A DNA stretch of 64,000 bases from Erpetoichthys calabaricus (GCF_900747795.2 NC_041396.2:36772674-36836673); one strand, 5' to 3'. Positions 36,816 through 48,549 are shown, counted from the stretch's first letter. Numbers and translations: made by a program. Notes: generated from the letters alone by a model not told the origin.

Positions 36816-37092
36816 TTAATTCACATTTTTGGCTACAATAATTGGTCAGGCATAGTTATCAGATGCTTCTCTAGACCTCAGGGACAATTAAAAAACCATT
36901 ACAATGCATTCAAAACTAGTTCAGTTCCCCATTCCCCATTGACTTCAATTCATTTTGTGGAGTTTTGCAAACTTTCAGAACATCTCTATGATTCTGATGA
37001 AGTCATGAGCTCCACAGGGTTTGCTTTTCTTTTTTGCTTCGCTTGTAACCATAAAGTCAGTCTTATCTTAATCAATAAAAAGGAAACCAAAT

Positions 37093-37116
37093 AAAAAAAA
37101 AAAAAAAAAAAAAAAA
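37093..37116 (+). repeat. A24 run
   Basis: Preceded by AATAAA at about 37074, so it may be the tail of some retroposed transcript. No parent was recognised. Confidence 0.6.
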
Positions 37117-37532
37117 GAAGTCTAAAAATCAGGTCAAACGATCAAAAACAAAACACAACAAGTCCAGGTATCCAAATCTCAAATACTTGGAAGTGTATGG
37201 AGCTGACATTTACACCCATGGCTGCTAATGACAGGGCACTGTGACTCTGAATGTCATTAAAATCCCAACAACAAAAATGCATAAAATCCTGGCATCCAAG
37301 ATTAAACAAAATGATATAAAAAATGAACAACTTCTGAATAAATCTGTCTAGCAAAAAACAAACATCAAAAATGATCTGTCTGGGGTAAACAAAACTCATT
37401 AAAATAGTTACAGAAAGCCCATTAAAAATTAAACCAAATTCTTATTAGAACAGATATCAACTGATTTTCTCATAACTCTGCTTTATGATTTGCCCTTCCA
37501 TCTGTTTCCATTGTGTGGTCATGGAGGGGCAA

Positions 37533-37679
37533 AGACCTCTGCAGGCAAAGATTCATTTAGCAGGAGAGGAGAACAATGTGTAGAAAAGATCTTTTGAGAA
37601 GATAACTGTCTGATCAAAAGATCTTAACTATACATTGTTCTCTTGTCCTGCTAAATGAATCTTCGCCTGCAGAGGTCTA
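37533..37679. repeat. Near-perfect inverted repeat, ~62-bp arms
   Basis: The left arm (37533-37594) begins AGACCTCTGCAGGC and includes ATTCATTTAGCAGGA. The right arm (37615-37679) is its complement in reverse, ending GCCTGCAGAGGTCT. Only about 20 bases separate the arms. It could be a tiny fold-back transposon or a strong cruciform/hairpin. No target duplication was spotted. Confidence 0.8.
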
Positions 37680-38394
37680 TTCATTTTTCACATTGAAGAT
37701 GACCCACGTAATGCCGTCTCTGTCCTAGTGTGTACATAAACACAGGGAACTCCAGTTTCTGTACTACAAGCTGCCTGAAGGGGGCTGAACTGTAAAGTTT
37801 GGTTAGCCGATAAAAGGTGACATTTTGCTTGACTCCTCATTGCCTCCATTATGGCTAACACAGTTCAACACCCTACTACTACTTGTGTCCAGGGGGAAAT
37901 TTGGCTTTTTACAGAAGCTCAATAACATAAATAAACATTATTATATTGTGACAGGTAACAAACCCCAGTCAAATATACCAGAATGACTAAAAAGAAAGTA
38001 AACTTCTAACTTGGTAGTTCCATTCAGAGTGAGACATGATTAACCAACCCTGGCTATGGTGCCAGTCTATAGCTGGGTACACTGATGTACAAAACTTCAC
38101 AGGGGCAAATCAGTGTCACCAACCAATAACTCGAATCTGTGCTTATCATGAGGAGGCACACAGGGAAGACAACTACAAAGACATAAAGAGGACACATAAG
38201 ATCTGCACAGGCTGCCTCCTTTGACTGTGAGGCGGCTGCACTAAACACTGGGTGTCAATGGTTGCAAAGAGAAAAATCTAAATAATATTCACCTTGTCTG
38301 ATAATCAATTATAAGAAACAATCATTTTTAACATATTGACTTTTGCTCTTATTTAAGGCGAGTAAGTTGAATCAGGCTGTTTTTCTGCCTAGGG
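37680..38394. other. Upstream region of V1R locus 3, no gene
   Basis: No coding or recognised repeat. It directly precedes the promoter-like block. Confidence 0.45.
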
Positions 38395-38509
38395 ATGGCA
38401 GTCCCCAGTGTGTAGGCACTCGTATAAATCAGGATGCAGGCGGCAAAGATCAGCAGTGTGAAGAGACTGGGAGTTTTGCTTCAGACCTACAGTGTGCTTA
38501 GAATACCAG
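38395..38509 (+). promoter_or_regulatory. Candidate promoter and non-coding exon 1 of V1R locus 3
   Basis: ATGGCAG (38395), TATAAATC (38423-38430) and donor CCAG|GTAAGG (38509/38510), 87 bases after the TATA box. TATAAATCAGGATGCAGG and the early intron (GGTCTGCT, then CATCATCATCATC) match the block at 55618-55752 almost step for step. A start about 30 bases after the TATA box gives a ~57-nt exon. The acceptor CTTGACAG at 42837 would close a 4.3 kb intron, seven bases before the coding start. The promoter of a now frameshifted gene may still be active. Confidence 0.6.
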
Positions 38510-39262
38510 GTAAGGGGGTCTGCTGACTTGCCATCATCATCATCATCATTTGTGTGTGTAATGTGCAATAATGGGGCTCACCAGACAGACGGTGCCTGTT
38601 TGCTAGAATCTCTTTTGTGCATTTTTCATCCAGTTTGTTGCTGTATATTTGACATTTTAAGTCATTGTGCCAGTTGATTGTTGGTACTGCTTTAGGTCAT
38701 TTTCAATTTGTCTGTGTCCATGTTTTATTGTAAGAGCTGCTCATTTAGTGTCCTTTATTCCAACAACCCAAACATCAGGCTCCTACTTTCATTTTTTAAT
38801 TTCTGACTTATTTGTTTAGTCTGATTTGCTAATGTGTCCAAAATATGTTTATTAATGGTGATAAATGTCTAATGTCTTTTATACAGATTGAGCTCATCCT
38901 CACTTTTATTCAGTTCATCATAAAGTGACATTTGATGTTGTATCACATAGTCCTGACATCCTTGATCCAAATTGTGTAGGCTTGAGAATGTAAATATGTT
39001 CTTATTATAACAATTTTCTCTCTCGTTATGGCAAGAGTTTAAGACTGAAGACGTGTGACTTTCGTTAGCTACTTGTTTGTGTGTTATTGGCTTGTAAAAA
39101 CCCTGCAATAAGCACCAAAATGTGAATTATGACATCTTAGTGGTAATGCAGTCCACAAAAAAAGTGATATTTCGAACCAGTGGTGGCATAATTAGGCTCA
39201 CATTGTGGAATTATTTGTGCATTACTGCTATTTAAATTTCAACTTATCAACACAAAAACAAG
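38510..39262. other. Intron start of V1R locus 3, no gene
   Basis: A CAT run (about 38533-38550) and AT-rich sequence with partial homology to 55753-55950. Confidence 0.5.
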
Positions 39263-39273
39263 CCTTACAGAAT

Positions 39274-39605
39274 CCATCCATCCATTATCCAACCCGCTAT
39301 ATTCTAACTACAGGGTCACAGGAGTCTGCTGGAGCCAATCCCAGCCAGCACAGGGCGCAAGGCAGGAAACAAACCCTAGGCAGGGCGCACACTCACACCA
39401 AGCACACACTAGGGGACAATTTAGAATCGCCAATGCACCTAACCTGCATGTCTTTGGACTGTTGGAGGAAACCGGAGCACCCAGAGGAAACCCACGCAGA
39501 CACGGGGAGAACATGCAAACTCCACGCAAGGAGGACCTGGGAAGCGAACCCAGGTCTCCTAACTGTGAGGCAGCAGTGCTACCCACTGCGCCACCGTGCC
39601 GCCCC
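39274..39605 (-). mobile_element. tRNA-headed SINE with target-site duplication
   Basis: Minus-strand copy with its GTTTGCATGTTCTCCC body. CCTTACAGAAT lies on both sides (39263-39273 and 39606-39616). The GT-rich middle is shorter than in the full copies. Confidence 0.9.
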
Positions 39606-39674
39606 CCTTACAGAATCTTAGGAGGAAAATTAGTTACATGTAAGGATATGAAAAGTGGCGTGATAATTCTAAAG

Positions 39675-40371
39675 CAGGGGTCCCCAACTCTGGTTCTGGA
39701 GGGCTGCAGTGGTTGCAGATTTTCATTCTAACCCTTTTCTTAGTTAGTGACCTGTTTCTGCTGCTAATTAACTTTGTTTGAATTCATTTTAATTGACTTG
39801 TTTTTTTAAGATTTGTTCCCCTGAATTTCTTCATCGTTCCTTGAATTGCTTCATTTCTTTCCTTAAACAGAAATGAAATGTGAAGTGAGTGAGCCAACAG
39901 AAGACCAACTAAGTCAGGGCCTTAAACTCACACCATTTGCTTAATTAGGCGCTGATTCTTGTTGTTCATTAAACCCGTTCTTTAATTCCATGGCTTATTG
40001 CTGCTCTCATTGTGCAATGGCATACATTTTCAAAATTGTTGATTTTCTCTTTTCTAAGAGCACTGGTAAAATGTTTTGGGGACCTGAGCAGATCAACATT
40101 CCTGAGACCTTCATCTTTCTTTATGTTCAGATATTGTATGATGGTCACAGTTTGCTGGTCCTGTTTTGGCTCATTTTGTATCTCATTATTGTTTGGCTGC
40201 TAATTAAGGAATAAGAAACAATTCAGGGGTCTAAGTCTTCTTGAGAAAGTCAATTAAAATTATTTCAAAAGAAGTTAATTAGCAGCAAAAATAGGTCACT
40301 GTTTAAGAAAAGGGTTAGAATGAAAACCTGCAGCCACTGCGGCCCTCCAAGACTGGAGTTCGGGACCCCTG
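39675..40371. mobile_element. hAT-type MITE with 8-bp target duplication
   Basis: Starts CAGGGGTCCCCAACTCTGG and ends with the near complement (TTCGGGACCCCTG). TTCTAAAG (39667-39674) and TTCCAAAG (40372-40379) flank it, an 8-bp duplication with one change, as hAT elements make. Long parts of the two halves are complementary (GAGGGCTGCAGTGGTTGCAG against CTGCAGCCACTGCGGCCCTC). No transposase. 697 bp. Confidence 0.85.
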
Positions 40372-40682
40372 TTCCAAAGGTCGTACTGTCAAGGTTGTCA
40401 AATTTTGTAAATGTAAATCTTGATGAAAGTGACGTTTTCAAGGATGTTCTTTTTCCTATCAATATTTTTTGTAATTAATTATTGCTAGATTATAATTTAT
40501 GGCTTGTAATATGAAGTAAATCCATGTAGACTGAGAAAAAATCAATTAAATGAAACTCTTTACATGAGGGAAAATCACTGCAAAGGCTTTTACAGCAGCT
40601 ACAAAAACTATTCATTACTCTTGAATTTTTTTTCATATTTTTATGTTCCATAATAGAGTCTTAATTTATGTTACTGAGATTT

Positions 40683-40962
40683 GGGTGGCACGGTGGAGCA
40701 GTGGTAATGCTGCTGCCTCACAACAAGAAGATCATCCTTTGTGCTCCCAGCGTGGAGTTTGCATGTTCTCTTCATGTCCACATTGGTTTTCTCCCACAGT
40801 CCAAAAATATGCAGCTTACGTGGACTGGCATTGATAAACTGGCCCCTGATGAGCGCTTATCTTCACCCTGTGATGGACTGGCGCACCATTCAGGTCTTGT
40901 CCCAGACTGTGATTGCTGAGACAGGCCCCAGCTGCCACCCACCTTTTACTGGATAAACAGGT
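40683..40962 (+). mobile_element. tRNA-headed SINE, diverged copy
   Basis: GGTGGCACGGTGGAGCAGTGG, GTGGAGTTTGCATGTTCTC, CCCACAGTCCAAAAATATGC and TGTGATGGACTGGCGC keep the family order with many changes and no GGAT tail. Confidence 0.7.
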
Positions 40963-40971
40963 CATGTAAAT

Positions 40972-41152
<181 letters not shown>

Positions 41153-41481
41153 GGATCAATTACAGAGGTTTTATGGAGTCAAACCAAAACGTATCTAATG
41201 ATCATTCTAATTTTAAAACATAATCCAAAACAAGTTACTCTTTGTATTCACCCTATTAGCTTGGGCCATTCTGTACAAGCTCTGGGAGAAATGAGTAGTA
41301 AAATCTCCACCATGAAGACAAAATCAATGATCCTTGATCTACCACCTGAACTTTGAATAGACAGTCCCCACCACAGAGAGTGGCCACAAAAAACAACTCA
41401 CCCAGGCAAGCAAAAAAAGCTTTTGTGCAGCCCAGTCAGGTAACAAGTCTGTCTTTACTTAATGTCACTGAGGTAAAGCAG

Positions 41482-41769
41482 TCCACCTTAATAAAAAGAT
41501 GAGTGTTTGCGTGTGTCTGTCTGTTTGTCCATCTGGTAGCTATGTCTCTGCCATCCCAAATGTTGGCACAACACAAACATATTTACTGTAGTTAACAAAA
41601 TGAATAAAATGCGTTGCATTTGTCATTATAAAAGATGGCGCATTTAATCCAATACCAAATGGTGAATAAGAGAGACATATGCATTGTATGGTGCACTGCA
41701 AATGTTAATGCTAAAGGTCTATGTTGATTACTTAGGTTTCAACCCGTCTTAGAGGGGTAGAACAGCTAG
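41482..41769 (+). mobile_element. Small Helitron-like element
   Basis: Starts TCCACCTTAATAAAAAGATG. Ends with ACCCGTCTTAGAGGGGT, a small hairpin, then AGAACAG-CTAG and T. 288 bp, no coding. The base before TC is G instead of A, so the 5' end is less sure than the 3' end. Confidence 0.55.
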
Positions 41770-41770
41770 T

Positions 41771-42689
41771 CATTTTTTTAAATGTCAATGTATGTTTGGA
41801 AACTTTTTTGTGACATTCAGGAAACCAATGCGCTTTTCTGAGTAAAGATGATGGTTTAATGAGTACCTGCCAATAATTCTAACAGACTAACATAATATTT
41901 TTTAATCTTTGCAGGCACACATATTTTGCTTTCTGTCTGTAACCACTTAGATGTTTCCTTTATAATGACAAAAGTATAAAATTATTAGATTGTAACATGC
42001 TGACTGGGTGCTCATCCATTCATTTTCTAATCCCAGTTATAATAATAGAAGGCTGTGCTGAGGCAGCAGCAATTGGGTATACAGTACAGCAGAAACCAAC
42101 AGTGGAAGGTCACACTCATTCACGCCCTTACAGTTACCCACCCTGCATCATCATGCTGCCCTGTGCACTGACCAGCTGGGCGATAAGAAATATAAGCCAT
42201 TGGTACAATAACTTGAGAACACTGGGAGGACTATTACATCGCAGAATCTGCAAACACTGCCCCATCTGCCCTGGTGCACATCACTTCCAAACAATTCTTG
42301 AGAGCTCAAACCCTGGTAAATCATGCAAGTCAACCTGGTCATGAATTTAGAGGGAAAAGCCAAAAGAAAATCTTAATATTATAATAGAAAGGGGCATTAT
42401 TATTCTCATATGATCTAAAATCTAAGACTTTTTCTGGACTAGTAGGTGAATGACAGGCGATAGCACCACAATTTTATATACTTAGTAGCTTGCCTAATCC
42501 ACACATCAGTCCATCTAGCACTTAAGTACGGAAGTGTCAACTAACTGAAATGAGGTTACCTGCAGTCCACAATACCTACGATGACACTTGCAACACTTGA
42601 TATGAAAATGAAAAGGACAAAATAAAGTGCTGGGCTTTCCTCTGACATCCCTATTTAACAGCAGCAATGCCAATACCTCTGAAGTCTAG
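41771..42689. other. Intron of V1R locus 3, no gene
   Basis: AT-rich sequence without recognised repeats or coding. Confidence 0.45.
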
Positions 42690-44420
42690 ACCTTCTGTCC
42701 CCATATTAGTCCTATTAATTGAGAGTTCACTGTAACTGAATCTCAGATAACTGTGTTCATCTCTTTATTCCAAGAAAACATACTTTGAGTTAAACTTGTT
42801 TTTCTTGTATTCCTTTATGTTTACAAAAGCTTGACAGAACCACGATGGACACCAGATCGATCGTCAAAGCTTCAGCGTTCCTCATCTTGACCCTGATCAG
42901 CACTCCATCCAACATCGCCATCTGCTGTGCTTTCCTGGACATGCTGCTAACCGATGGCAAACTTATGCCCACCGATGTCATTCTGTTCCACCTAGCTTTA
43001 GCCAACCTGATGATGGCGCTATCGCGCAGTCTCCCTCAGACGCTGACTGCATTTGGGTGCACCAATTTATTTGATGATTTAGGATGCAAAATTATCGTCT
43101 TTTGCTTTCGCCTTTTCCGTGGCCTTTCCATAAGCCTCACCTGTTTGCTAAGCATATACCAAGCTGTCATCATTTCCCCTAACATCACCAAGATGGTGGT
43201 GCTGAAAAATGGACTGGCAAGGTGTCTTCTGCCCTTAATCATATTTCTCTATGCCTTTTGTACTGCTACATGTCTGAATCCAATTCTGTACGCTGTGTCC
43301 AAACTGATAAATAACACTGTGCCACCTTACACGTATAACTTGGAATTCTGCTTTATTCCTTACCCTGATGCAGCCTCCTATGTCTCAGCAGGCCTCATTA
43401 ATTTTTTAGAGACTTTGTGTTTATCTTATTGATGGCCTTCATGAGCGTTTATATTCTAATACTTCTCTACCAACATGGTAAGAAAGTCAAAAGCATCAGG
43501 AGCTCCGATCGGGGTCAGTCAGATTCAAGACCAGAAAGAAAGGCATCCCAAGCGGTGGTCACCTTGGTCATCCTCTATGTCATTTTCTTTGGAGTTGACA
43601 ATATCATCTGGTTGTACTCCTTGTCTGTCTTGAAAGCCATATCACTTGTTAATGAAGTCAGAGTCTTCTTTGCTGCCCTCTACAGTTCAGTGTGCCCCGT
43701 CGTTGTCATTGCCACCAATCCTAAGGTCAAAGCAAAGCTGAGGAGACTCTCTCATTCAGTGAAGAGCATTAACTCTGCTGTGTAAGTTGGAGGGCTCACA
43801 ACATGAATAAATAAATGAGATATCTAATGTATCTTTATCCTGTGGCTGTTACATACTTAATGACCAGCTAAAAAGAAATGAAAAACATCTTGGGGTAGTA
43901 ACTTTAAGACAGCTCTGTCTCAAGAGAGATACAGTAAACACATCACAATATTAAAGGCCAGCAGACTGAGCAGAGCATCACACCTGAAGGGCTGGTCAAT
44001 ACAGACCTGGCTTGATGGACTGAAAGGCCTTCTTTTGTTTACTTAAACTTCTTACGTTTTTATCATAACCCAACTTTTATGAGTACAAGTCACAGTTAGA
44101 TTGGCTGCAAATGGAATCCCAGGAGGAAGATGCTGTTATGTAGCAGGTAATACGTAATTCATTAAAGAAATAAGGTTGCCAGTTCAGTCCCAGGCTATGA
44201 CTTATGTTGTAGCCCAGAGCATTTCATATACTTAGCTTGAAGTCCATCTCATAAAAATATAATAATCACTCAAATTTATCCTGAATTTGTAAGAATTACT
44301 TGTATTGGTAAAGTTTCTGTCAAATGAACAATTAAAATAATAAGTAAATGAATGTGTACTAACATCTCATGAAGATGTAGAACTGGGAAACATCTAAAGA
44401 GACTTCTGGGAGCACTTTGG
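42690..44420 (+). repeat. Segmental duplicate, copy 1 (V1R locus 3 and flanks)
   Basis: Homology to 60380-62080 extends beyond the coding exon. Upstream: TTCACTGTAACTGAATCTCA against TTCACTGTAACTAAAACCTT, then TTAAACTTGTTTTTCT. Downstream: TATCTTTATCCTGTGGCTGT in both, TGGCTTGATGGA in both, and GAAGATGT...ACTGGGAA near the right limit. A shared degenerate SINE-like segment lies at the distal end in both. Confidence 0.85.
42845..43785 (+). pseudogene. V1R: V1R/ORA receptor with a single frameshift (locus 3)
   Basis: The first frame gives residues 1-187 of a normal V1R (MDTRSIVKASAFLILTLIST, FRGLSISLTCLLSIYQAVII, NNTVPPYTYNLEFCFIPYPD), then hits a stop at about 43430. From 43417 another frame carries TM5 to the C-terminus (MSVYILILLYQHGKKVKSIR, YVIFFGVDNIIWLYSL, SVCPVVVIATNPKVKAKL). 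Next to locus 4, one T is missing around 43405-43410 in the run before AGAGACTTT. No other stop or indel breaks it. The C-tail is five residues shorter than in locus 4, an in-frame difference. The missing base could be a recent null allele, a segregating variant or an assembly error in a T-run. Cys81, Cys169 and NNT are kept. AATAAA lies 21 bases past the stop. Confidence 0.9.
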
Positions 44421-45926
44421 CATTGTCCTTTGTGGAACCCATGAACGTTGACCCATATGAGGTGTATATTTGATCCCCAGCCCTCTCTCAGATTTTATGA
44501 TATTTGCATGTTCTGTCCATGTTTCCTAGTGTCATCCAGTTTAACCCCAAAATTTCAAGGACAGGACCCTACATTGGATAAGGAGGGTCTCAGAATACTA
44601 TGATATGGAATGGTATATGTCCTAAAGAAGAGCAGCTTAGGTTAATTGGTCAGTCAACACTGGCCTGGAGTGAGTGTACCCTGCAATGAGCTGATGCCCG
44701 CTCAGTGTTGGTTCCAGCCCAGTGACAACAGTGACCAAGATAGGCCCCATTTCCCTACAATCCAACGTTTAATTGATATCTTAGAAAACTGATGGCTGGC
44801 AGTGTGGATCCTTAATGGCCAAGAAAATGATTGCAAAACCCCAGTACCCTCAACCAATTGTCTGTTAGTGAGTCTCTAATCCTACCAAAGCCCTCAATGT
44901 GAAATATTTAAATAACTGGTAGTATATATTTCTTGTGATAAGCTGGCTTACTAAACACCCACCATTGATGAAGATGGTGATCACTGAGACTTTCTAACAG
45001 TCTCTTTTCATGACAGGAGTTTTGTTCTAAATTAAAATGAAAATAAATTAATCAATTTCTGCTTATTTCTTGTCAGTTTTTATTGTTATTATTATTCCCT
45101 AGGGTAAAAAAATGATGAATGCCTGTTAATGTTGTTTCTCTTACCTTTTCCATGATTACTGTTTTCTGGCATAAGTAGTATTCTTTCACAAAAGCCATTT
45201 AAAACCAATTAGATTCATCTTCTACAGTATATACAGGAGTGCTTTTCTCTGTAGATGTACTCAGAAGACATAGCTTTATGATCATGATCAAACTCGGTTA
45301 TTGCATTTCAGGGTAATAAGTGATGGCAGCCTATCCCAGCAGTGCTGACTACAAGTGAAGAATCAGTCCTGTACATTGTAGGGCCCACTCACATGCACAT
45401 CCACACAGTAAACCTAACCTGCCTGTCTGTGGAAATGTGGGATGAAAACCCAGGCAGCCATTGAACATTAGAAAAGTCTGTAGCGGTGCTACATGATTAA
45501 CAACGTCTTAAATGTATACTGTGCTGAGTTGCATCTTTCATAGTGTTGTCCTGTTTATGTGGTCTTTCTGTGTCTATGTAAATATTGTCCCCTGGAAAAA
45601 AAGGGTGAAGGATAATGCTGTGGAACTGTGGTCCTTTGTGATAATTTGCCCTGTCACTCCCATCAACTGCATTGGGGTCATTACTCTTTAAACTTAAGAA
45701 TAAGAAGAAAAAGGACCCTGCTATACTTTACGGACACTTCATGCAGAGCCAAGAGAGAACACTAATCCAGATCACTTACACCTTTTTTTGCTTGCCGCTT
45801 TCAACGCCAGACAACTTCACCTTTGCAACGCAAAACCCTGGGGTTCTGGACTATGCTGACACACCAAGGATAAGTATGGTTAGACAGTTTCTTGTTGTTT
45901 AGGAGAGAAGCAAGCCATCAATTGCA
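44421..45926. other. No gene; eroded SINE pieces
   Basis: About 44580-44770 (+) and about 45305-45460 (-) keep scattered phrases of the GGAT-tailed SINE (GCAATGAGCTGATGCCCGC; AACCTAACCTGCCTGTCTGT). No coding. Confidence 0.45.
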
Positions 45927-46991
45927 TCTTTTTATATAATACGCTACCGTGGCTGTTCGTTTGTCTGTCCAGGACTTTAAATCACCTGTAGCTAACAAAC
46001 CGTTTGACCTATTGACCTGAAATATGGTACACATATACTATGTGATATCTACTAACTGCTTTTGGGGTGATGATTGATCTCCAATGTTATTCATCTTTTT
46101 ATTTTTATTTCATTTTATTGTAGAATCAACTCTCGGCAGCGGCCTGCAGGGTGGCCATGCGGCACATGTGAACGGGCACCGTTCTCATCTCAACCACCTT
46201 CGCCATCACTTCCCCTACCTCTTCATATCTTAACACTAGAATTACCAGAGCCTATGAAAAAACTTGTAGATCCATCTCACCTTAAATCGCTTCGCATCTC
46301 TCCATCAGCGTCTTCTGTCCTGTAAATGTGTTGATAAGCAGCAAGCAGCAAGCATCCTGCTATCACATCCCCCACCACCGCACAGTTTTCTCAGCTCAAG
46401 TCTGTTTACCTGCGTGTCAGTTGCTTAGAGTTGCATAGAGTGAGAAGTCAAGCAAAATGACACCTTTTATAAATACTATATCATTATATGGAACACATGC
46501 ATTTCATGTGTGTTCCGTGTCTACAACAATCTATGTACAGTAAACACATTGTTAAAACAGAAACATTTTTCATGTTTTAGTAATAATTGACAAAATGTAG
46601 ACATGAAGTGTATAATGTGTTAAGCCTGAATTCCAAATATCAAATAAACACTTTCACAAAAGGTACAAATATAACAGAACAAGTGCGCTTCTATTCAAGA
46701 ATATAACTGCAGATAAAGAACCCGCGTTAGGGTGCGACATTGACACGCATTTGCTATGACTGCTTTGGTGGCGCAACGATACCAACCCCGGACAAGTCCG
46801 TTTTGAGAAGTGAGCTTCTCTTATTCTTACTATTTTAGAATAAAAACATACATTTGATTTCAGTCTGTAACACCCGGTGTAAATGCAGGTGGAAGCAGCC
46901 GTCGCTGTACTTTGCTCCAATGCAGAACCGTCGTCATCATCTGAGTTCACCTCTGTTATAGCTCATCTTGAAAACAGCAGTGTCAGATGGT

Positions 46992-47022
<31 letters not shown>

Positions 47023-47031
47023 GTGTTATCG
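46992..47031 (+). repeat. G40 homopolymer
   Basis: Forty consecutive G at the centre of the palindromic element. The homologous spot at 18727-18735 has only CCCTGAGGGGATGG. Prone to quadruplex formation and to sequencing slippage. Confidence 0.85.
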
Positions 47032-47208
47032 TGAACGCAACTGAGAGAATAAAACTGAATTAAAAAAAAAAAAAAACAAACCTAACCTTTACAAGTATCA
47101 TACATTTACACCGGCTGTTACAGACTGAAATCAAATGTATGTTTTTATTCTAAAATAGTAAGAATAAGAGCATCTCAGTTCTCAAAACGGACTTGTCCGA
47201 GGTTGAAC

Positions 47209-47275
47209 TCGTGAAGTTTTGATTACCAGTCAACAGTTGATACCGTTGCATCACCGAAGCAGTCGTAGCAAATGT
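47209..47275 (-). other. tRNA-like sequence within the piggyBac MITE
   Basis: Minus strand: GGTGATGCAACGGTATCAAC (A-box-like), a hairpin around TGGTAATC, then CACGAGTTCAACCTCGG (B-box-like). The counterpart at 18908-18978 reads GGTGCAGCGGTTAAAACTGC and GAGTTTGAAACCC. It is a pseudo-tRNA or SINE head, not a working tRNA gene, because the acceptor stem is poor. Confidence 0.5.
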
Positions 47276-48219
47276 GTGTCAATGTCGCACCCTAACTCAG
47301 GTTCTTTTTCTGTAGTTATATTCTTGAACAGAAGTGCACGTGTTCTGTTATATTTGTACCTTTTGTGAAAGTGTTTATTTGATAGATGGAATTCAGGCTT
47401 CACACATTATACACTTCATGTCTACATTTTGTCAATTATTACTAAAACATGAAAAACATTTCTATTTTAACAATGTGCTTACATAAACATGAAATGCATG
47501 TGTTCCAAATACCAATATAGTATTTATAAAAGGTGTCATTTTGCCTGACTTCTCACTCTATACAACTCTAAGCAACTGACACGCAGGTAAACAGACTTGA
47601 GCTGAGAAAACTGTGCTGCGGTGGGGGATGTGATAGTAGGCTGCTTGCTGCTTATCAACACATTTACAGGACAAAAGACGCTGATGGAGAGGTGCGAAGC
47701 GATTTAAGGTGGGACGGATCTACAAGTTTTTTATAGGCTCTGGTAATTCTAGTGTTAAATCATTTTTGAGGCAGATTGAAGACTTAAGTGCCAACTTAAG
47801 TGAAAAATCAAAGAAAACGTACTAAGTAATCGCAACAAAACAACTGACTTAATCAGTTTTAACACAAAATGATGCCGACGAAAGAAAAGAAGAAGTGTGC
47901 CGCTAGGGTGGAGTAAGGAAGAGCTGCTCAGGAAGCAGAAAGCGCATCAACCTCTGAGCAAACGAATGATAAACGTACAGAGAAAGAGTCAGAAAACTAG
48001 GAATGCTCAAGTCAAGTGTATTCACTGCACATTATCGTGCAGTGCGCCATTACTGAAAAGTGCTATATAAATGTAATGAATTATTATTAATTATTATTAT
48101 TACTGGTTTGTGTATAATTGCTGTAGGACGCTTTTCCAGCTGAACAAGGTTCACAATTACAACTCATCCTCCATTTAATCTTTTGGACTTTCATGTGCAT
48201 TTTGTGTTCTCTGTGTGTC

Positions 48220-48549
48220 ATTTTCCAACCCGCTATATCCTAAAACAGGGTCACAGGGGTCTGCTGGAGCCAATCCCAGCCAGCACAGGGCGCAAAGCAG
48301 GAATAAACCCCAGGCAGCCCACCGCAGGGCACACACACCCACACACCAAGCACACACTAGGGACAATTTAGGATCGCCAATGCACATAACCTACATGTCT
48401 TTGGACCGTGGGAGGAAATCGGAGCACCCGGAGGAAACCCATGCAGACATGGGGAGAACATGCAAACTCCACGCAGGGAGGACCCGGGAAGCAAACCCAG
48501 GTCTCCTTACTGCGAAGCAGCAGCGCTACAACTGCGCCACCGTGCTGCC
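48220..48549 (-). mobile_element. tRNA-headed SINE, minus strand
   Basis: Near-complete copy lacking the CCAT tail. CTCTGTGTGTC on the left and CTCTATGTGTC on the right look like its target duplication with one change. Confidence 0.85.

Larger units (their letters stand above)
46234..47754. mobile_element. piggyBac-like palindromic MITE, ~650-bp inverted arms
   Basis: Flanked by TTAA on both sides (46230-46233 and 47755-47758), with ends CACTAGAATTACCAGAGCC and its complement. The two arms (about 46234-46885 and 47095-47754) are complementary over almost their whole length: GTAAACAGACTTGAGCTGAG in one, its complement in the other. Each arm carries a tRNA-like piece; the left one has lost about 36 bases. 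A G40 run and ~150 unpaired bases sit in the centre. No transposase. TTAA duplication and CACTAG-type ends point to piggyBac; the same family is at 19373. Confidence 0.8.
45927..48000 (+). mobile_element. Helitron-like fragment, split by a piggyBac-like insert
   Basis: Starts after an A with TCTTTTTATATAATACGCTA and continues through TGACCTATTGACCTGAAAT to 46229. After the insert it resumes at 47759 with GAGGCAGATTGAAGACTTAA. It reaches ATGATGCCGACGAAAGAAAA and a short charged frame (MMPTKEKKKCAARVE) like a Helitron ORF start. CTAG occurs at 47997 but without a clear hairpin, so the true 3' end may be lost. The family call leans on the 5' end and this leader. Confidence 0.5.

Noticed and set aside
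39990-40214. 74-codon frame inside the hAT MITE as a transposase
   Set aside because: Too short, no hAT domain, and the element is mostly inverted-repeat sequence.
43400-43435. Short intron that would bypass the locus 3 frameshift
   Set aside because: No donor/acceptor pair at the break; the sister copy reads straight through with one extra base.
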